A stretch of DNA of 35,169 nt from Bdellovibrionales bacterium (lineage in GTDB: Bacteria; Bdellovibrionota; Bdellovibrionia; Bdellovibrionales; UBA1609): NCBI GenBank assembly GCA_020850475.1, contig JADZEO010000175.1:1-35169 (forward strand), in the 5' to 3' direction. The notes beneath the pieces are model-generated. The model made no database searches, was not told the DNA's origin, and saw only the letters and a program-made list of their open reading frames with translations. A program made the translations under genes and the position numbers. Below, one piece after another: positions 21,749-31,577 of this stretch. Each line of letters starts with the position of its first letter. Position 1 is the stretch's first letter.

Positions 21749-24700
21749 TGAGTGAAGCGTACCTTCTCAATGAGCATCGAGAGTGGATTGGGCTATTGCA
21801 GCCAGTCGGACTTGTTGTTTCGCCAACTGCGCTTGCGCGCGCACAATTGCGATTGCAAAGGGACGTCTTTGAACTTCAGAACGAGTTGATGTCGATAACG
21901 GATGACGCAGGCTTATTGCCCATGCATCTGTTAAATCTCTTCATCCGCGTGCTTGGGTGGCGAAAGGATGATCTGTTCGCTGGCGATTCTATCAATGATC
22001 TCCATGTATATCTTCCTGAGCGAGAAACTCTTCTTAAGGCTGACTTTGCCGTAAAGAACGTCGATACGCAGAGTTTTGAAATTCTCATTAAAGATATTGG
22101 TCATAAAGCTTTCGATGAGGATGAGGTACCCGAAGGTCGCGGCTGGCAAGCGACTCCACACGCCAAGTTTGAGAGACATCTCAGAGAGAAGAATATCTCT
22201 ATCGGGATTCTCGTCAGCCAAGCAGGGCTTCGGCTCTTGTATGCGCCAAAAGGCGAAACATCAGGCTATCTGACCTTCCCTTTTGCATACATGCGAGAGA
22301 CTCAGGGGCGGCCGGTTCTTTCGGCGATGCATCTATTACTGTGCGAGGACCGACTATTCAAAGGTGATACATCACAGCGATTGCCAGCACTTTTAATAGA
22401 GAGCCGAAAATTTCAAAACGATGTCTCGACTCAGCTTTCAGAGCAAGTGCTTGCTGCACTTTACGAATTGTTGAGAGGCCTTCAAGAGGCAGATGAGTTT
22501 TCGAAGGGCCGGCTGCTTGAGGATGTCTTAGCTCGAGATAAGAATGAGGTCTATCACGGGCTACTCACAGTACTGCTGCGAGTCGTCTTTCTTCTTTATG
22601 CGGAAGATCGTGATCTATTATCGAACGATGCAGTTTTTTTAAACAACTATTCTGTTAACGGTTTGTTTGCACGCCTTCGCGAGGACTTCAGTAAGCATCA
22701 TGATAGCATGAACTTCCGTTTTGGAGCGTGGGCGCATCTGCTTTCACTTTTTAGACTGATCTACGAAGGCGCTGAATTGGAGTTCGACAACATTCCGGGT
22801 CGAAAGGGTCATTTGTTTGACCCGGAAAGGTTCCCGTTCTTAGAAGGGCGAGAATCTAAATTAGAATTCCGTCCGCCTAACATTTCCGACGGCGTAATTT
22901 GGCGCGTGCTCTCGAATCTGATGACCTTGGATGGGGACCGAATCTCCTATAGGGCGTTGGATGTGGAGCAAATTGGTTCAGTCTATGAAGCGGTGATGGG
23001 ATTCGAATTGATAATAGCTGACGGGCCTAGTGTCGCTGTCAGGTCTTCAAAGCCGCATGGCGCGCCAGTGTTGATCAACCTTCAAGAAGTCCTTGATAGT
23101 ACCGACAGGGATAAGTTGATCTCTGAACTTGCTGATTTGAAAATCGATAAGAAAACTTCGGAGTTGGTAAAGAAAGCTACTTCTGTCGATGAGCTTGCAC
23201 GTGCGATAAGTAAGTATGTTGCAGATTGGGCGACACCTTCTATCTTGGATCCCGGTTCGATTATGCTCCAGCCTGGCGATGAAAGGCGAAGGTCTGGATC
23301 GCACTATACACCAAGGTCACTAACTGCTCCGACTGTATCGAAAGCTCTGGAGCCGATCATATCGAGTTTTGGTCCCAGCCCTACGCCGGAGCAAATTTTA
23401 GGTCTGCGAATCTGCGATCCTGCGATGGGATCCGGTGCGTTTCTTGTTGAAGCTTGCCGACAGCTAAGTGAGTTATTAGTTATTTCTTGGGCGTTCCATC
23501 AGGTTGATGTTCACAGCGAATTGCCGCCAGATGAGGATGAACTTCTCTATGCTAGGCGCTTGATTGCTCGTCGATGCATATATGGTGTCGACAAGAATCC
23601 TATGGCCGTCAACTTGGCTAAACTTTCTTTGTGGTTGGTTACCTTTGCGAGAGATCATGATTTTACGTTTTTAGATCATGCGTTGAAGGTAGGCGATTCG
23701 TTGGTCAGCCTAAGCCTTGCGCAGATTCGTGGAGCTTCCTGGAGTGATGAGCAAACACTGCCGCTTCAGATCCAATCGGTTGTTGAGCGGGTTAGCAAGG
23801 TCATGGAAGTTCGCCGCTCAATTAGCAATGCGGATGATACTGCTAGTACCGTAGTTTTGGAAGCTCTGAAGGCAGAAGAGGACGAGCTTTTAAACGATTT
23901 GAGGTCAATCCAGTCAGTTGTACTTTACTCCTATTTCTTCCAATCAACCGACAAACTGCGGAAACAAGAGCTGGGCCGAATCTCACTTTTACTAGAACAG
24001 TTCTACGCAAGTGGACTGGCATTCAAGGATTTTAGGGGCCTTGATAGAGAGCTGCATTTGTCCAATTCAAGCATTCGTTCCTTTTCCTGGGAAATTGAGT
24101 TTCCTGAAATCTTTGGTCGACAAGACTCAGGATTCGATTGCTTTGTGGGAAACCCACCTTTCCTGGGTGGGCGTAGAATATCTTATCGTCTTTCCGACAG
24201 CTACTTGGAGTTTCTGAAGAGAACACTTGATGGCTCAGCTGGGACGACCGACCTATGCGTTTATTTTATGCGTAGGTTGTGGGCGCTCCTTAAGCATCGC
24301 GGAACGTTTGGCCTTATTTTGAGTGATATCGTTTCTCAGGGGGAGTCGCGAATAAACGGGCTCGAGTTTCTTATCAGTCAAGGCGCCACAATTTATTCTT
24401 GTGTTCCGTCAATGCCCTGGCCGGGGACTGCGGGCGTCAGGGTAGCTCAAGTTCATGCCACAAAGGGTGACTACCAGAAAGAGAAATACATAGACGGCGT
24501 AGTGGCGCAACAAGGGATTGACTCTTTTCTTCAGGATTCCACTGGCGCGCGTACACCGCATCAGCTGTTGGAGAACGATGGAATATGCTATTCGGGCCAT
24601 TATCTGATGGGCCAGGGTTTCGTAGTTTCTGTCGAAACGGCTAGCGAACTGAAAAGCGCGCGCGAATGCAATCGAGAGGTCATCTTTGAATATATTCGGG

Positions 24701-25509
24701 GAGACGATATTAACAATGAGCCTACTCAGCGATCTGGACAGTTCGCGATCAACTTTGGAATGCGCGAATTGTCTGAATGTGAAGAGAGATATCCAGAATG
24801 CATTGAGCTTGTCAGGAGTTTAGTCAAGCCTGAGCGCGATCAGGTAAAACGCAAAGCAAACCGTGAGAGATGGTGGCGCTATGCTGAAGCCCGCCCAGGA
24901 CTTGAAGCTGCAATTTCTGAACTTCAAAGAGTAATAGTTCAGCCATTTACCGCAAAGTATCTATTTCCTACGTTTGTTCCGGCCAGGTCGGTTTTTGCAC
25001 ATCCCATGGTTGTAGTCCCAGATCAGAGATTCGGTGTTTACGCGATTTTGCAGTCAAGGATCCACGAGCTCTGGGTTTGGCAACACTGCTCAACTTCTCT
25101 CGAGCTGCTTAGATACACAGCGAGCAGTGTTCTAAATACGTTTCCGTTTCCAAGAAGCATCGTCTCCTTAGATGGAATTGGCGAAACCTATTATGGGGCT
25201 CGTCAATCACTTCTAGCGAGTCATCGAGGTGGACTAACGGAGATATACAATAGATTCCATGACCCATCTGTGACTGACGCTGGCATTGTTGAGCTTAGGT
25301 CACTTCATTTGCAGCTAGATCAATCTGTTGTGGCTGCTTATGGTTGGCATGATCTTCAGCTAAGCCATGAATTCACGACGAGGTTGGGCACAAACGGTAC
25401 ACGGCTAGAGATTCTGGAACATCAACAAAAATCGATACTCGAACGATTGCTCCAGCTCAATTTGACGATGCCTTCGGTGACAGGTGATCCGAACAGTGAG
25501 GAAATCTGA
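21748..25509 (+). CDS. drmMI: DISARM class 1 DrmMI, adenine-specific DNA methyltransferase
   Basis: A 1253-residue protein. The N6-adenine methyltransferase motifs are DPAMGSGAF (AdoMet-binding motif I) from residue 557 and NPPF (catalytic motif IV) from 802. HYTPRSLTAPTV, the family-typical segment before motif I, is also present. The ~520-residue N-terminal part and the C-terminal target-recognition region resemble Type IIG-like methylases. In DISARM it marks host DNA as self. The ATG at 21748 overlapping the drmD stop is preferred over the TTG at 21730. Its stop overlaps the drmA start. Confidence 0.93.
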   Translation: MSEAYLLNEHREWIGLLQPVGLVVSPTALARAQLRLQRDVFELQNELMSITDDAGLLPMHLLNLFIRVLGWRKDDLFAGDSINDLHVYLPERETLLKADFAVKNVDTQSFEILIKDIGHKAFDEDEVPEGRGWQATPHAKFERHLREKNISIGILVSQAGLRLLYAPKGETSGYLTFPFAYMRETQGRPVLSAMHLLLCEDRLFKGDTSQRLPALLIESRKFQNDVSTQLSEQVLAALYELLRGLQEADEFSKGRLLEDVLARDKNEVYHGLLTVLLRVVFLLYAEDRDLLSNDAVFLNNYSVNGLFARLREDFSKHHDSMNFRFGAWAHLLSLFRLIYEGAELEFDNIPGRKGHLFDPERFPFLEGRESKLEFRPPNISDGVIWRVLSNLMTLDGDRISYRALDVEQIGSVYEAVMGFELIIADGPSVAVRSSKPHGAPVLINLQEVLDSTDRDKLISELADLKIDKKTSELVKKATSVDELARAISKYVADWATPSILDPGSIMLQPGDERRRSGSHYTPRSLTAPTVSKALEPIISSFGPSPTPEQILGLRICDPAMGSGAFLVEACRQLSELLVISWAFHQVDVHSELPPDEDELLYARRLIARRCIYGVDKNPMAVNLAKLSLWLVTFARDHDFTFLDHALKVGDSLVSLSLAQIRGASWSDEQTLPLQIQSVVERVSKVMEVRRSISNADDTASTVVLEALKAEEDELLNDLRSIQSVVLYSYFFQSTDKLRKQELGRISLLLEQFYASGLAFKDFRGLDRELHLSNSSIRSFSWEIEFPEIFGRQDSGFDCFVGNPPFLGGRRISYRLSDSYLEFLKRTLDGSAGTTDLCVYFMRRLWALLKHRGTFGLILSDIVSQGESRINGLEFLISQGATIYSCVPSMPWPGTAGVRVAQVHATKGDYQKEKYIDGVVAQQGIDSFLQDSTGARTPHQLLENDGICYSGHYLMGQGFVVSVETASELKSARECNREVIFEYIRGDDINNEPTQRSGQFAINFGMRELSECEERYPECIELVRSLVKPERDQVKRKANRERWWRYAEARPGLEAAISELQRVIVQPFTAKYLFPTFVPARSVFAHPMVVVPDQRFGVYAILQSRIHELWVWQHCSTSLELLRYTASSVLNTFPFPRSIVSLDGIGETYYGARQSLLASHRGGLTEIYNRFHDPSVTDAGIVELRSLHLQLDQSVVAAYGWHDLQLSHEFTTRLGTNGTRLEILEHQQKSILERLLQLNLTMPSVTGDPNSEEI

Positions 25510-28500
25510 TGAAATCCGCAGAACTAAGAGAAGATATTATTGAGGCCCTCTTGCTCGACTTGGTGGGGCCAAGTTCATCTTTTGGAACAAGTGATGAGAC
25601 TCTAAATCTGGCTCCATCCAAAATGTACCTCTGCGGATTTCTGGCTCCAAAGGGCGCACCTGTTGAGGACCGATCGGACGACGACGGCGCGGGTGAGTTG
25701 GAGCAGCTAGACGATCAGATCCGCAATGAAGGTGACGACAAAGCTCCCGATAAGCCTGCTAAGAAGAAAAATTTTTTCCCATCCTCTGTCGGCATTAGTT
25801 GCATCGTTTCTGAAAAGACGAAGTCATTGTCCATAAAGATTGATTGGGGCGAATACCATTCTTTGTCGGCTGAAGAAGCAGAGAAGATAGACCCAGAGTT
25901 TGATGCGGGAAGAGTGTGTTGGCAAAGAACACCTCGAAATGAAAATGTCGTAATTGATCTTTCGAAACCTATACCCGAGCGAATACCAGTTCCGAATGCT
26001 CTAGGTCTAAATCTAGTTGTCGCCTCCCAAGCTATTCCATCGGACTGGGCGACCTTGGGTGAGATTCCGAAAGGCGCAAAGTCGCTTTCAATTTTTTTGG
26101 TTAATGAGAAAGAGATCCCGAGCGATGAATACTTCAGAGACTTAGGATTTATTTTTCAAGTAGAGCTTTCGATTTCCTCTGATCAGCCGTTTCTGCCTAG
26201 GCCAAACTTGAAGGGATTAATCTTAGATGATTCGGACGAGCGAATAGCTGACGTACAGTACCGCGATACTTACGAGTTCTCAGTCGGGCACGGAGTTGCG
26301 ACGAAGAACGAATTTAACGCCAACAACGATTGCGTCGGAATTTGTACGTCGTGGTTGCCCGAGGCAGTAGTCGAAAAAGTTGTACCTTCTGAGGATATTA
26401 AAAGCATTCCTCTAGAGATGGAAAAGCTAGCGGGATATTCGAACCCTGCCGAACTTATCCGAGACCTTAGCCAATTAGTCGAGCAGTACGCGGATTGGAT
26501 TCGCACTCAAGAGTCTATCGTCGGCAAGTTCAAATCAAAACGTGCCGAAGCCGGTAGATCCTTGGTCGATAATCAAAAGAGGGCTTCAAGTCGTCTAAAA
26601 GAAGGAATTGAACTTCTTGGACGCAAAGAGGTTCTCGAAGCCTTTTGCCTGTCGAATAAGGTGATGGCAGCGGCGGCAAAACAGAGAAATTGGTTTACGA
26701 ATAAGTCTAAGTTCACATCGCCAGATGACCCGTCAAATAAGCCAACGTGGAGACCATTTCAGTTGGCATTTATCCTCTTGAATTTGAAAGGGGTTGTTGA
26801 GCCCTCGTCGAAAGATCGAGATGCGGTTGATCTATTGTTCTTCCCAACAGGTGGCGGAAAAACGGAAGCCTACTTGGGCCTATCTGCGTTTACGATGATA
26901 TTCCGACGACTGACGAATCAAGGGAATCTGTCTTCGGGCATTAGCGTTCTCATGCGATATACGCTTAGACTGCTTACGTTAGACCAACTTGGTCGCGCAG
27001 CAGGGTTGATTTGTGCATTAGAGATCGAAAGAAAGAAAGATGAGGCCAAGCTCGGGAAGTGGCCATTCGAGATCGGCCTCTGGGTTGGAAGAGCGGCAAC
27101 TCCCAATCGCCTTGGCGAAAAAGGCGATAAGCAACGTGAGACAGCGAAGTCACGCGTTGCCGCTTTCAAAAGAGAGTTTCCACACAAGCCGTCGCCGATC
27201 CCACTTGAGGCCTGCCCTTGGTGCGGGACTAAGCTAGGCAAGGAATCGTTCAATCTCTACCCAAATGCAGAAAAGCCGACACGTTTGCTTGTACGCTGCG
27301 ATTCCAGACCCAATGAGTGTGCGTTCGCAGGGTCGAACTATCTCCCGATTCTCGGGGTTGATGAAGAGATCTATCAGCGGCTTCCGGCATTCTTAATTGC
27401 GACGGTTGATAAGTTTGCGAGTCTTCCGTGGCTTTCTGAAGCGGGACAACTTTTTGGAAATGTAAACCGTAGCAATACAGAAGGATTTTACGGAGAGGCA
27501 TTTCCAGGTGTGGGAACTCCGCTCCAAGCCAATCAACGATTGCTGCCTCCTGATTTAATTATTCAAGACGAGCTCCATCTAATTTCAGGACCGATGGGAA
27601 CGATGGTCGGCCTTTACGAGGGTGCGCTCTACAAACTGAGCCAAAGAAAAATTGGTGAGAAGTTTGTTGGACCGAAAATCATTGCTTCAACAGCAACTGT
27701 TCGCCGGGCGCACAGGCAGATTCAGGCGTTGTTCGGTAAGAACGACGTAGAGATCTTTCCGCCTCCTGGCGTGAATCTCGACGATTCGTTTTTCGCGAAG
27801 ACAAAAAAAGAGCGAGAACTTGGCCGTCTATACGTCGGAGTAGCAGCGCAAGGGCGAAGCACAAAAGTAATATTGCTTCGAGTTTTCGCTGCACTATTGG
27901 GCGCGGCAAAGAAGATTCACGCCGAGCATACTGGTTCAGGATTTAACCCGGCTGATCCATATATGACGTTGCTTTCGTACTTTAACAGCTTGCGAGAGCT
28001 GGGTGGCGCGAGACGAATTATCGAAGACGAAGTTACGAGTTGGCTTCAGCGGATTGAATCGCGAAAGAGAGTTGGCGAGAAAGATGGTCTATTCAAAAAT
28101 CGGGAAATCGACCGAAATCTTGTTGAGCTAACTTCTCGGGTGAGCACATCCGATGTGTCGGAAGCCAAAAGAAAACTCGGCCTAAATTACGGCACCGAGG
28201 GTTCAGTGGACGTAGCGCTTGCGACGAATATGATTTCAGTCGGACTGGATATCACCCGACTTGGCTTGATGGCAGTATTTGGTCAGCCAAAGACAACTTC
28301 TGAATACATTCAGTCGACGTCGCGAGTGGGGCGCGATGAGAAGCGTCCTGGTCTGGTGGTGACCCTCTATAACATTCATCGACATCGAGATAGATCGTTC
28401 TACGAACGCTTTGAGTACTCGCATAAAACGTTTTATCGAAACGTTGAGGCGACAAGCGTAACGCCATTTTCACCTCGCGCCTTAGATAAAGGGTTTGCAG

Positions 28501-28946
28501 GTGCAGCGATGTCGCTGGCTCGTCACGGCGTACAAGGGATGACACCGCCACGATCTCCAGAGCAGATCCAAAGAAAACGTCACGAGATCGAAGCTCTACT
28601 AATAGAAACGTTCATCGCTCGCGTCAGTGGCATTCGAACTCGTCCGGAATCGGAAGTCGAGATCATGAAGAAGGATCTTCGCGACCGGATCTCGGACATT
28701 TTGGACTCGTGGGAACGTATTTGGTCCTACTACGACGAAGAAGGAACTGGTCTTCAGTTTGCTAACGAAGTCGAAAGTACGCCTTCTTTAATTTACGACT
28801 ATCTTGATCCCGATCTGGATAAGTCACCAATGAAGGATCAACTTTGGAAGTTTCGAACGGGACGTTCCATGAGGGATGTCGAAGCGGCGGTCGATATCTT
28901 CGTATCAAATCGCGGCGAAGAGGCGCAGGAGGACGAGCATGAGTAA
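25509..28946 (+). CDS. drmA: DISARM core protein DrmA, helicase
   Basis: A 1145-residue superfamily 2 helicase of the DrmA type. Walker A FPTGGGKT is at 445-452, DEAD-like QDELH at 686-690, and the motif VI region QSTSRVGR at 935-942. A zinc-ribbon-like set of cysteines is inserted between the two helicase lobes: C569, C572, C597 and C604. The N-terminal ~400 residues are beta-rich and unlike ordinary helicases, as in other DrmA proteins. DrmA with DrmB forms the DNA-binding core that recognises incoming DNA. The TGATG overlap with drmMI and the eight-base overlap with drmB indicate tight coupling. Confidence 0.93.
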   Translation: MKSAELREDIIEALLLDLVGPSSSFGTSDETLNLAPSKMYLCGFLAPKGAPVEDRSDDDGAGELEQLDDQIRNEGDDKAPDKPAKKKNFFPSSVGISCIVSEKTKSLSIKIDWGEYHSLSAEEAEKIDPEFDAGRVCWQRTPRNENVVIDLSKPIPERIPVPNALGLNLVVASQAIPSDWATLGEIPKGAKSLSIFLVNEKEIPSDEYFRDLGFIFQVELSISSDQPFLPRPNLKGLILDDSDERIADVQYRDTYEFSVGHGVATKNEFNANNDCVGICTSWLPEAVVEKVVPSEDIKSIPLEMEKLAGYSNPAELIRDLSQLVEQYADWIRTQESIVGKFKSKRAEAGRSLVDNQKRASSRLKEGIELLGRKEVLEAFCLSNKVMAAAAKQRNWFTNKSKFTSPDDPSNKPTWRPFQLAFILLNLKGVVEPSSKDRDAVDLLFFPTGGGKTEAYLGLSAFTMIFRRLTNQGNLSSGISVLMRYTLRLLTLDQLGRAAGLICALEIERKKDEAKLGKWPFEIGLWVGRAATPNRLGEKGDKQRETAKSRVAAFKREFPHKPSPIPLEACPWCGTKLGKESFNLYPNAEKPTRLLVRCDSRPNECAFAGSNYLPILGVDEEIYQRLPAFLIATVDKFASLPWLSEAGQLFGNVNRSNTEGFYGEAFPGVGTPLQANQRLLPPDLIIQDELHLISGPMGTMVGLYEGALYKLSQRKIGEKFVGPKIIASTATVRRAHRQIQALFGKNDVEIFPPPGVNLDDSFFAKTKKERELGRLYVGVAAQGRSTKVILLRVFAALLGAAKKIHAEHTGSGFNPADPYMTLLSYFNSLRELGGARRIIEDEVTSWLQRIESRKRVGEKDGLFKNREIDRNLVELTSRVSTSDVSEAKRKLGLNYGTEGSVDVALATNMISVGLDITRLGLMAVFGQPKTTSEYIQSTSRVGRDEKRPGLVVTLYNIHRHRDRSFYERFEYSHKTFYRNVEATSVTPFSPRALDKGFAGAAMSLARHGVQGMTPPRSPEQIQRKRHEIEALLIETFIARVSGIRTRPESEVEIMKKDLRDRISDILDSWERIWSYYDEEGTGLQFANEVESTPSLIYDYLDPDLDKSPMKDQLWKFRTGRSMRDVEAAVDIFVSNRGEEAQEDEHE

Positions 28947-30756
28947 GGGACAGATTCGCAAAAGTCAGGTGATCACTACCTTTGGACCTGGCGCGCTCGT
29001 CGATTTGCCTGAACATTCCGTAATTATTGGTGGACTGAATTATTGGCGTTACGGCGAGGTGCCGCCCAAGAAAATCGAAGAGGATCGACTTGCCGGCCTT
29101 ATCAGAAATTGGTTCAAGCTCCCACACGTAGAATTCTGGGAACCGCCGATTCACACCGATGATTTTACGATTCAAAAGAAGGGGAGTATTTACGCTAACA
29201 AGTTTCCTACCTATTTCGTAACTCAGCAGAGCTACGAGCTGGTAAAAGGATTCAAATCTAGATACCTCGTTCACATTGATCGACTCGATAGCGGAAAGTT
29301 CTTTAATCCTGAAATTCGCAAGAAAGTTGAAGTCGTACCTGTCCGTTTTGTCCGGGCCTGTGCGCACGGACATATTGGCGATATTAACTGGCGTCGTTTT
29401 GTCCATGGCGATACAAAGTGCACTTCTCAAACTCTCTTCTTTGACGAGAAAGGAGCTTCGGGAGACCTCGCGGATGTTCGAGTGCGATGTGAATGTGGCG
29501 CGCAAAAGCGTTTGATCGAAGCGACTGGATTCGCTGGCGACAATCCACCACTTGATTGGTGCGATGCTCGTCGCCCTTGGATTGGGCCGAACGAACAAGA
29601 TCCGGACGGATGCAATCAACCTAATCGATTGCTTGTGAGAAGTGCGAGCAATGCGTACTTCCCGCAAGTCGTGAGTGTAATCTCAATTCCTGAGGCTAAA
29701 AAAACAGTTGAGAACGCAGTAGAAAGAGTCTGGACTCTGGTATCGAATCTGGCGACTCCAGAGGAACTCACTTTTCTAAAGCGAATTCAGCCCAACGTCG
29801 ATTCGGCACTTAAGGATTTCTCAAGCGATGACGTGATGCGAGAGATCTTCAATCGCAAAAATGGAATATCGACTTCGAGAAAGCCGCCAAAGCACGCAGA
29901 AATTGAACGATTCATGTCCGAAACGGATGATGTCGGAACAGGAATTTTAGATCAGTCGTTCTGGGCCAAGTCATTGCCAAGATCAGAGTGGGATGCACAG
30001 TGGACGAAGGCGATGGAGAAAGTTGTCCTAGTTCATCGGCTCAAAGAAGTCGCAACGCAAGTTGGGTTCACTCGCTTTGAAGCTGCTACGCCCGACATTT
30101 CGGGAGATCTCGATCTGCAAGTGAAACGCGCAAGTCTCACGGGCGATGAACAGCACTGGTTTCCAGCGTATGAAAATCGTGGCGAGGGATTTTTTATTGG
30201 CTTCAAAAAGGACGTCATAAAATCCTGGGCAAATCGCCCAGAGGTAAAGGCCAGAGAGAAGGTCTTGCGCGATGGATTCGATGTTTGGTGTAGGCAGCAC
30301 AATAATTCGCACCGGACTTTTGCAGGTATGCCGTACATCATGCTTCACTCGCTTTCCCATTTGCTGATCACTTCGGTTTCTCTCGAATGTGGTTACCCAG
30401 CGAGCTCCCTTAAAGAGAGAATCTATGCCGACGAAACCTATGGATACGGCATCCTCATTTATACGGGAACATCTGACGCTGAAGGCACGATGGGCGGCCT
30501 AGTTGAGGTGGGTCGTTCAATTAAGGAGCATTTGCGAATTGCACTCGAGAGCGGGAAATTGTGTTCAAACGATCCGGTTTGTGTGCAGCACCGACCGGAT
30601 ATGGATTTCGATCACTCGAATCTTTTGGGAGCAGCTTGCCACGGGTGCCTGTTAATTTCCGAAACGTCATGTGAGATGGGCAATGAGTTCTTGGATAGAA
30701 CTGTTGTTGTGCCAACACTCAGCCAATCTGGCGTCTGCTTTTTTGGAGAAATTTGA
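28939..30756 (+). CDS. drmB: DISARM core protein DrmB (DUF1998)
   Basis: A 605-residue DUF1998 protein. The N-terminus (IRKSQVITTFGPGALVDLPE) is the standard opening of DrmB. A cysteine/histidine cluster (C141 and HGHIGD, then CECG) and a C-terminal DUF1998 region (HSLSHLL from about H470, then CVQH and CHGC) suggest zinc binding. It partners DrmA. The ATG at 28939 overlaps the drmA stop as ATGAGTAA; an upstream start at 28876 would add only overlap and is rejected. The stop overlaps the drmC ATG. Confidence 0.93.
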   Translation: MSKGQIRKSQVITTFGPGALVDLPEHSVIIGGLNYWRYGEVPPKKIEEDRLAGLIRNWFKLPHVEFWEPPIHTDDFTIQKKGSIYANKFPTYFVTQQSYELVKGFKSRYLVHIDRLDSGKFFNPEIRKKVEVVPVRFVRACAHGHIGDINWRRFVHGDTKCTSQTLFFDEKGASGDLADVRVRCECGAQKRLIEATGFAGDNPPLDWCDARRPWIGPNEQDPDGCNQPNRLLVRSASNAYFPQVVSVISIPEAKKTVENAVERVWTLVSNLATPEELTFLKRIQPNVDSALKDFSSDDVMREIFNRKNGISTSRKPPKHAEIERFMSETDDVGTGILDQSFWAKSLPRSEWDAQWTKAMEKVVLVHRLKEVATQVGFTRFEAATPDISGDLDLQVKRASLTGDEQHWFPAYENRGEGFFIGFKKDVIKSWANRPEVKAREKVLRDGFDVWCRQHNNSHRTFAGMPYIMLHSLSHLLITSVSLECGYPASSLKERIYADETYGYGILIYTGTSDAEGTMGGLVEVGRSIKEHLRIALESGKLCSNDPVCVQHRPDMDFDHSNLLGAACHGCLLISETSCEMGNEFLDRTVVVPTLSQSGVCFFGEI

Positions 30757-31541
30757 TGAGCAATTTCTCGCAAGTCACAGAGCAATCGATTGAAGCTTTG
30801 ATCAGCGCTGTATCGTCGGGTCGGGTGGCATTGCCCCTTAATAAAATCCAACTCAATAATTTGCTCGGCAATCATGCGGCCGGGGCGGTTGCAGCCGAGC
30901 TGGAGCGGTTGCTATCTAAGGCTGGACCAGAGGGAACTGCGGCAGCATTGGAGCTGCTTCTTGCAGACCGAAAAAATCGCAGAGTTGATATGCAGCAGCT
31001 TTTGAGTCTTGTTTGGACTGGTCCTGAGATTCCAGGTATCCGCAATCGAGACACGAAAGTAGTAGTTGCAGATCTTTTTCGACGAGCTAAAAAGTCCGTA
31101 ATCATATCGGGATATTCATTCTATAAAGGGAATGAGATCTTCGAAAGCCTCGCTGAGAAATTAGCTGCCGACCCCTCATTCTCAGTTCGTATTTTCATGA
31201 ACCTTTCGCAAGACCATACTGTCATCGGATCAGAAGTCGAGCTTGTTAATCGGCGACGAGACGAGTTCTTTCGCTATAACTGGCCTTGGCAAAAGAAGCC
31301 TGAAATCTTCTACGATCCGCGTGCGGTCAACGCAGACAACTCTGAGAAAGCAGTACTCCACGCAAAGTGCATCGTCCGCGATTGCGAGGACCTGTACATT
31401 GGCTCCGCTAACTTTTCGGAAGCGGCTCATACTCGAAATATCGAGGCAGGAGTCTTGATCAATTCGGTCGAGTTGGCAAAGAAGCTTGAGCGGCACTTTC
31501 TAGGATTGATTGAAGCAGGTTTGGTGAATGAACTCCGATAG
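30756..31541 (+). CDS. drmC: DISARM DrmC, phospholipase-D-family protein
   Basis: A 261-residue protein with one clear HKD motif: H202, K204, D209, then G216-S217 and N219 (HAKCIVRD...GSANF). The N-terminal ~100 residues are helical and basic; the PLD domain occupies ~105-255. PLD-family nucleases act as dimers when they carry one HKD. DrmC was reported as dispensable for protection in the first described DISARM. ATG 30756 overlaps the drmB stop (TGATG). A gene for a PD-(D/E)XK-like protein follows after 36 bp. Confidence 0.92.
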   Translation: MSNFSQVTEQSIEALISAVSSGRVALPLNKIQLNNLLGNHAAGAVAAELERLLSKAGPEGTAAALELLLADRKNRRVDMQQLLSLVWTGPEIPGIRNRDTKVVVADLFRRAKKSVIISGYSFYKGNEIFESLAEKLAADPSFSVRIFMNLSQDHTVIGSEVELVNRRRDEFFRYNWPWQKKPEIFYDPRAVNADNSEKAVLHAKCIVRDCEDLYIGSANFSEAAHTRNIEAGVLINSVELAKKLERHFLGLIEAGLVNELR

Positions 31542-31577
31542 AGAAATGTTTGTAAGCTTAATAGGGCGAGCAATCCT

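Noticed and set aside
28876-28938. Upstream start for drmB
   Set aside because: It adds residues only from drmA overlap; ATG 28939 with the ATGAGTAA overlap gives the standard DrmB N-terminus.
28762-29667. 301-residue minus-strand ORF over drmA/drmB
   Set aside because: Long but antisense to two clear DISARM genes; no ribosome site or domain seen.
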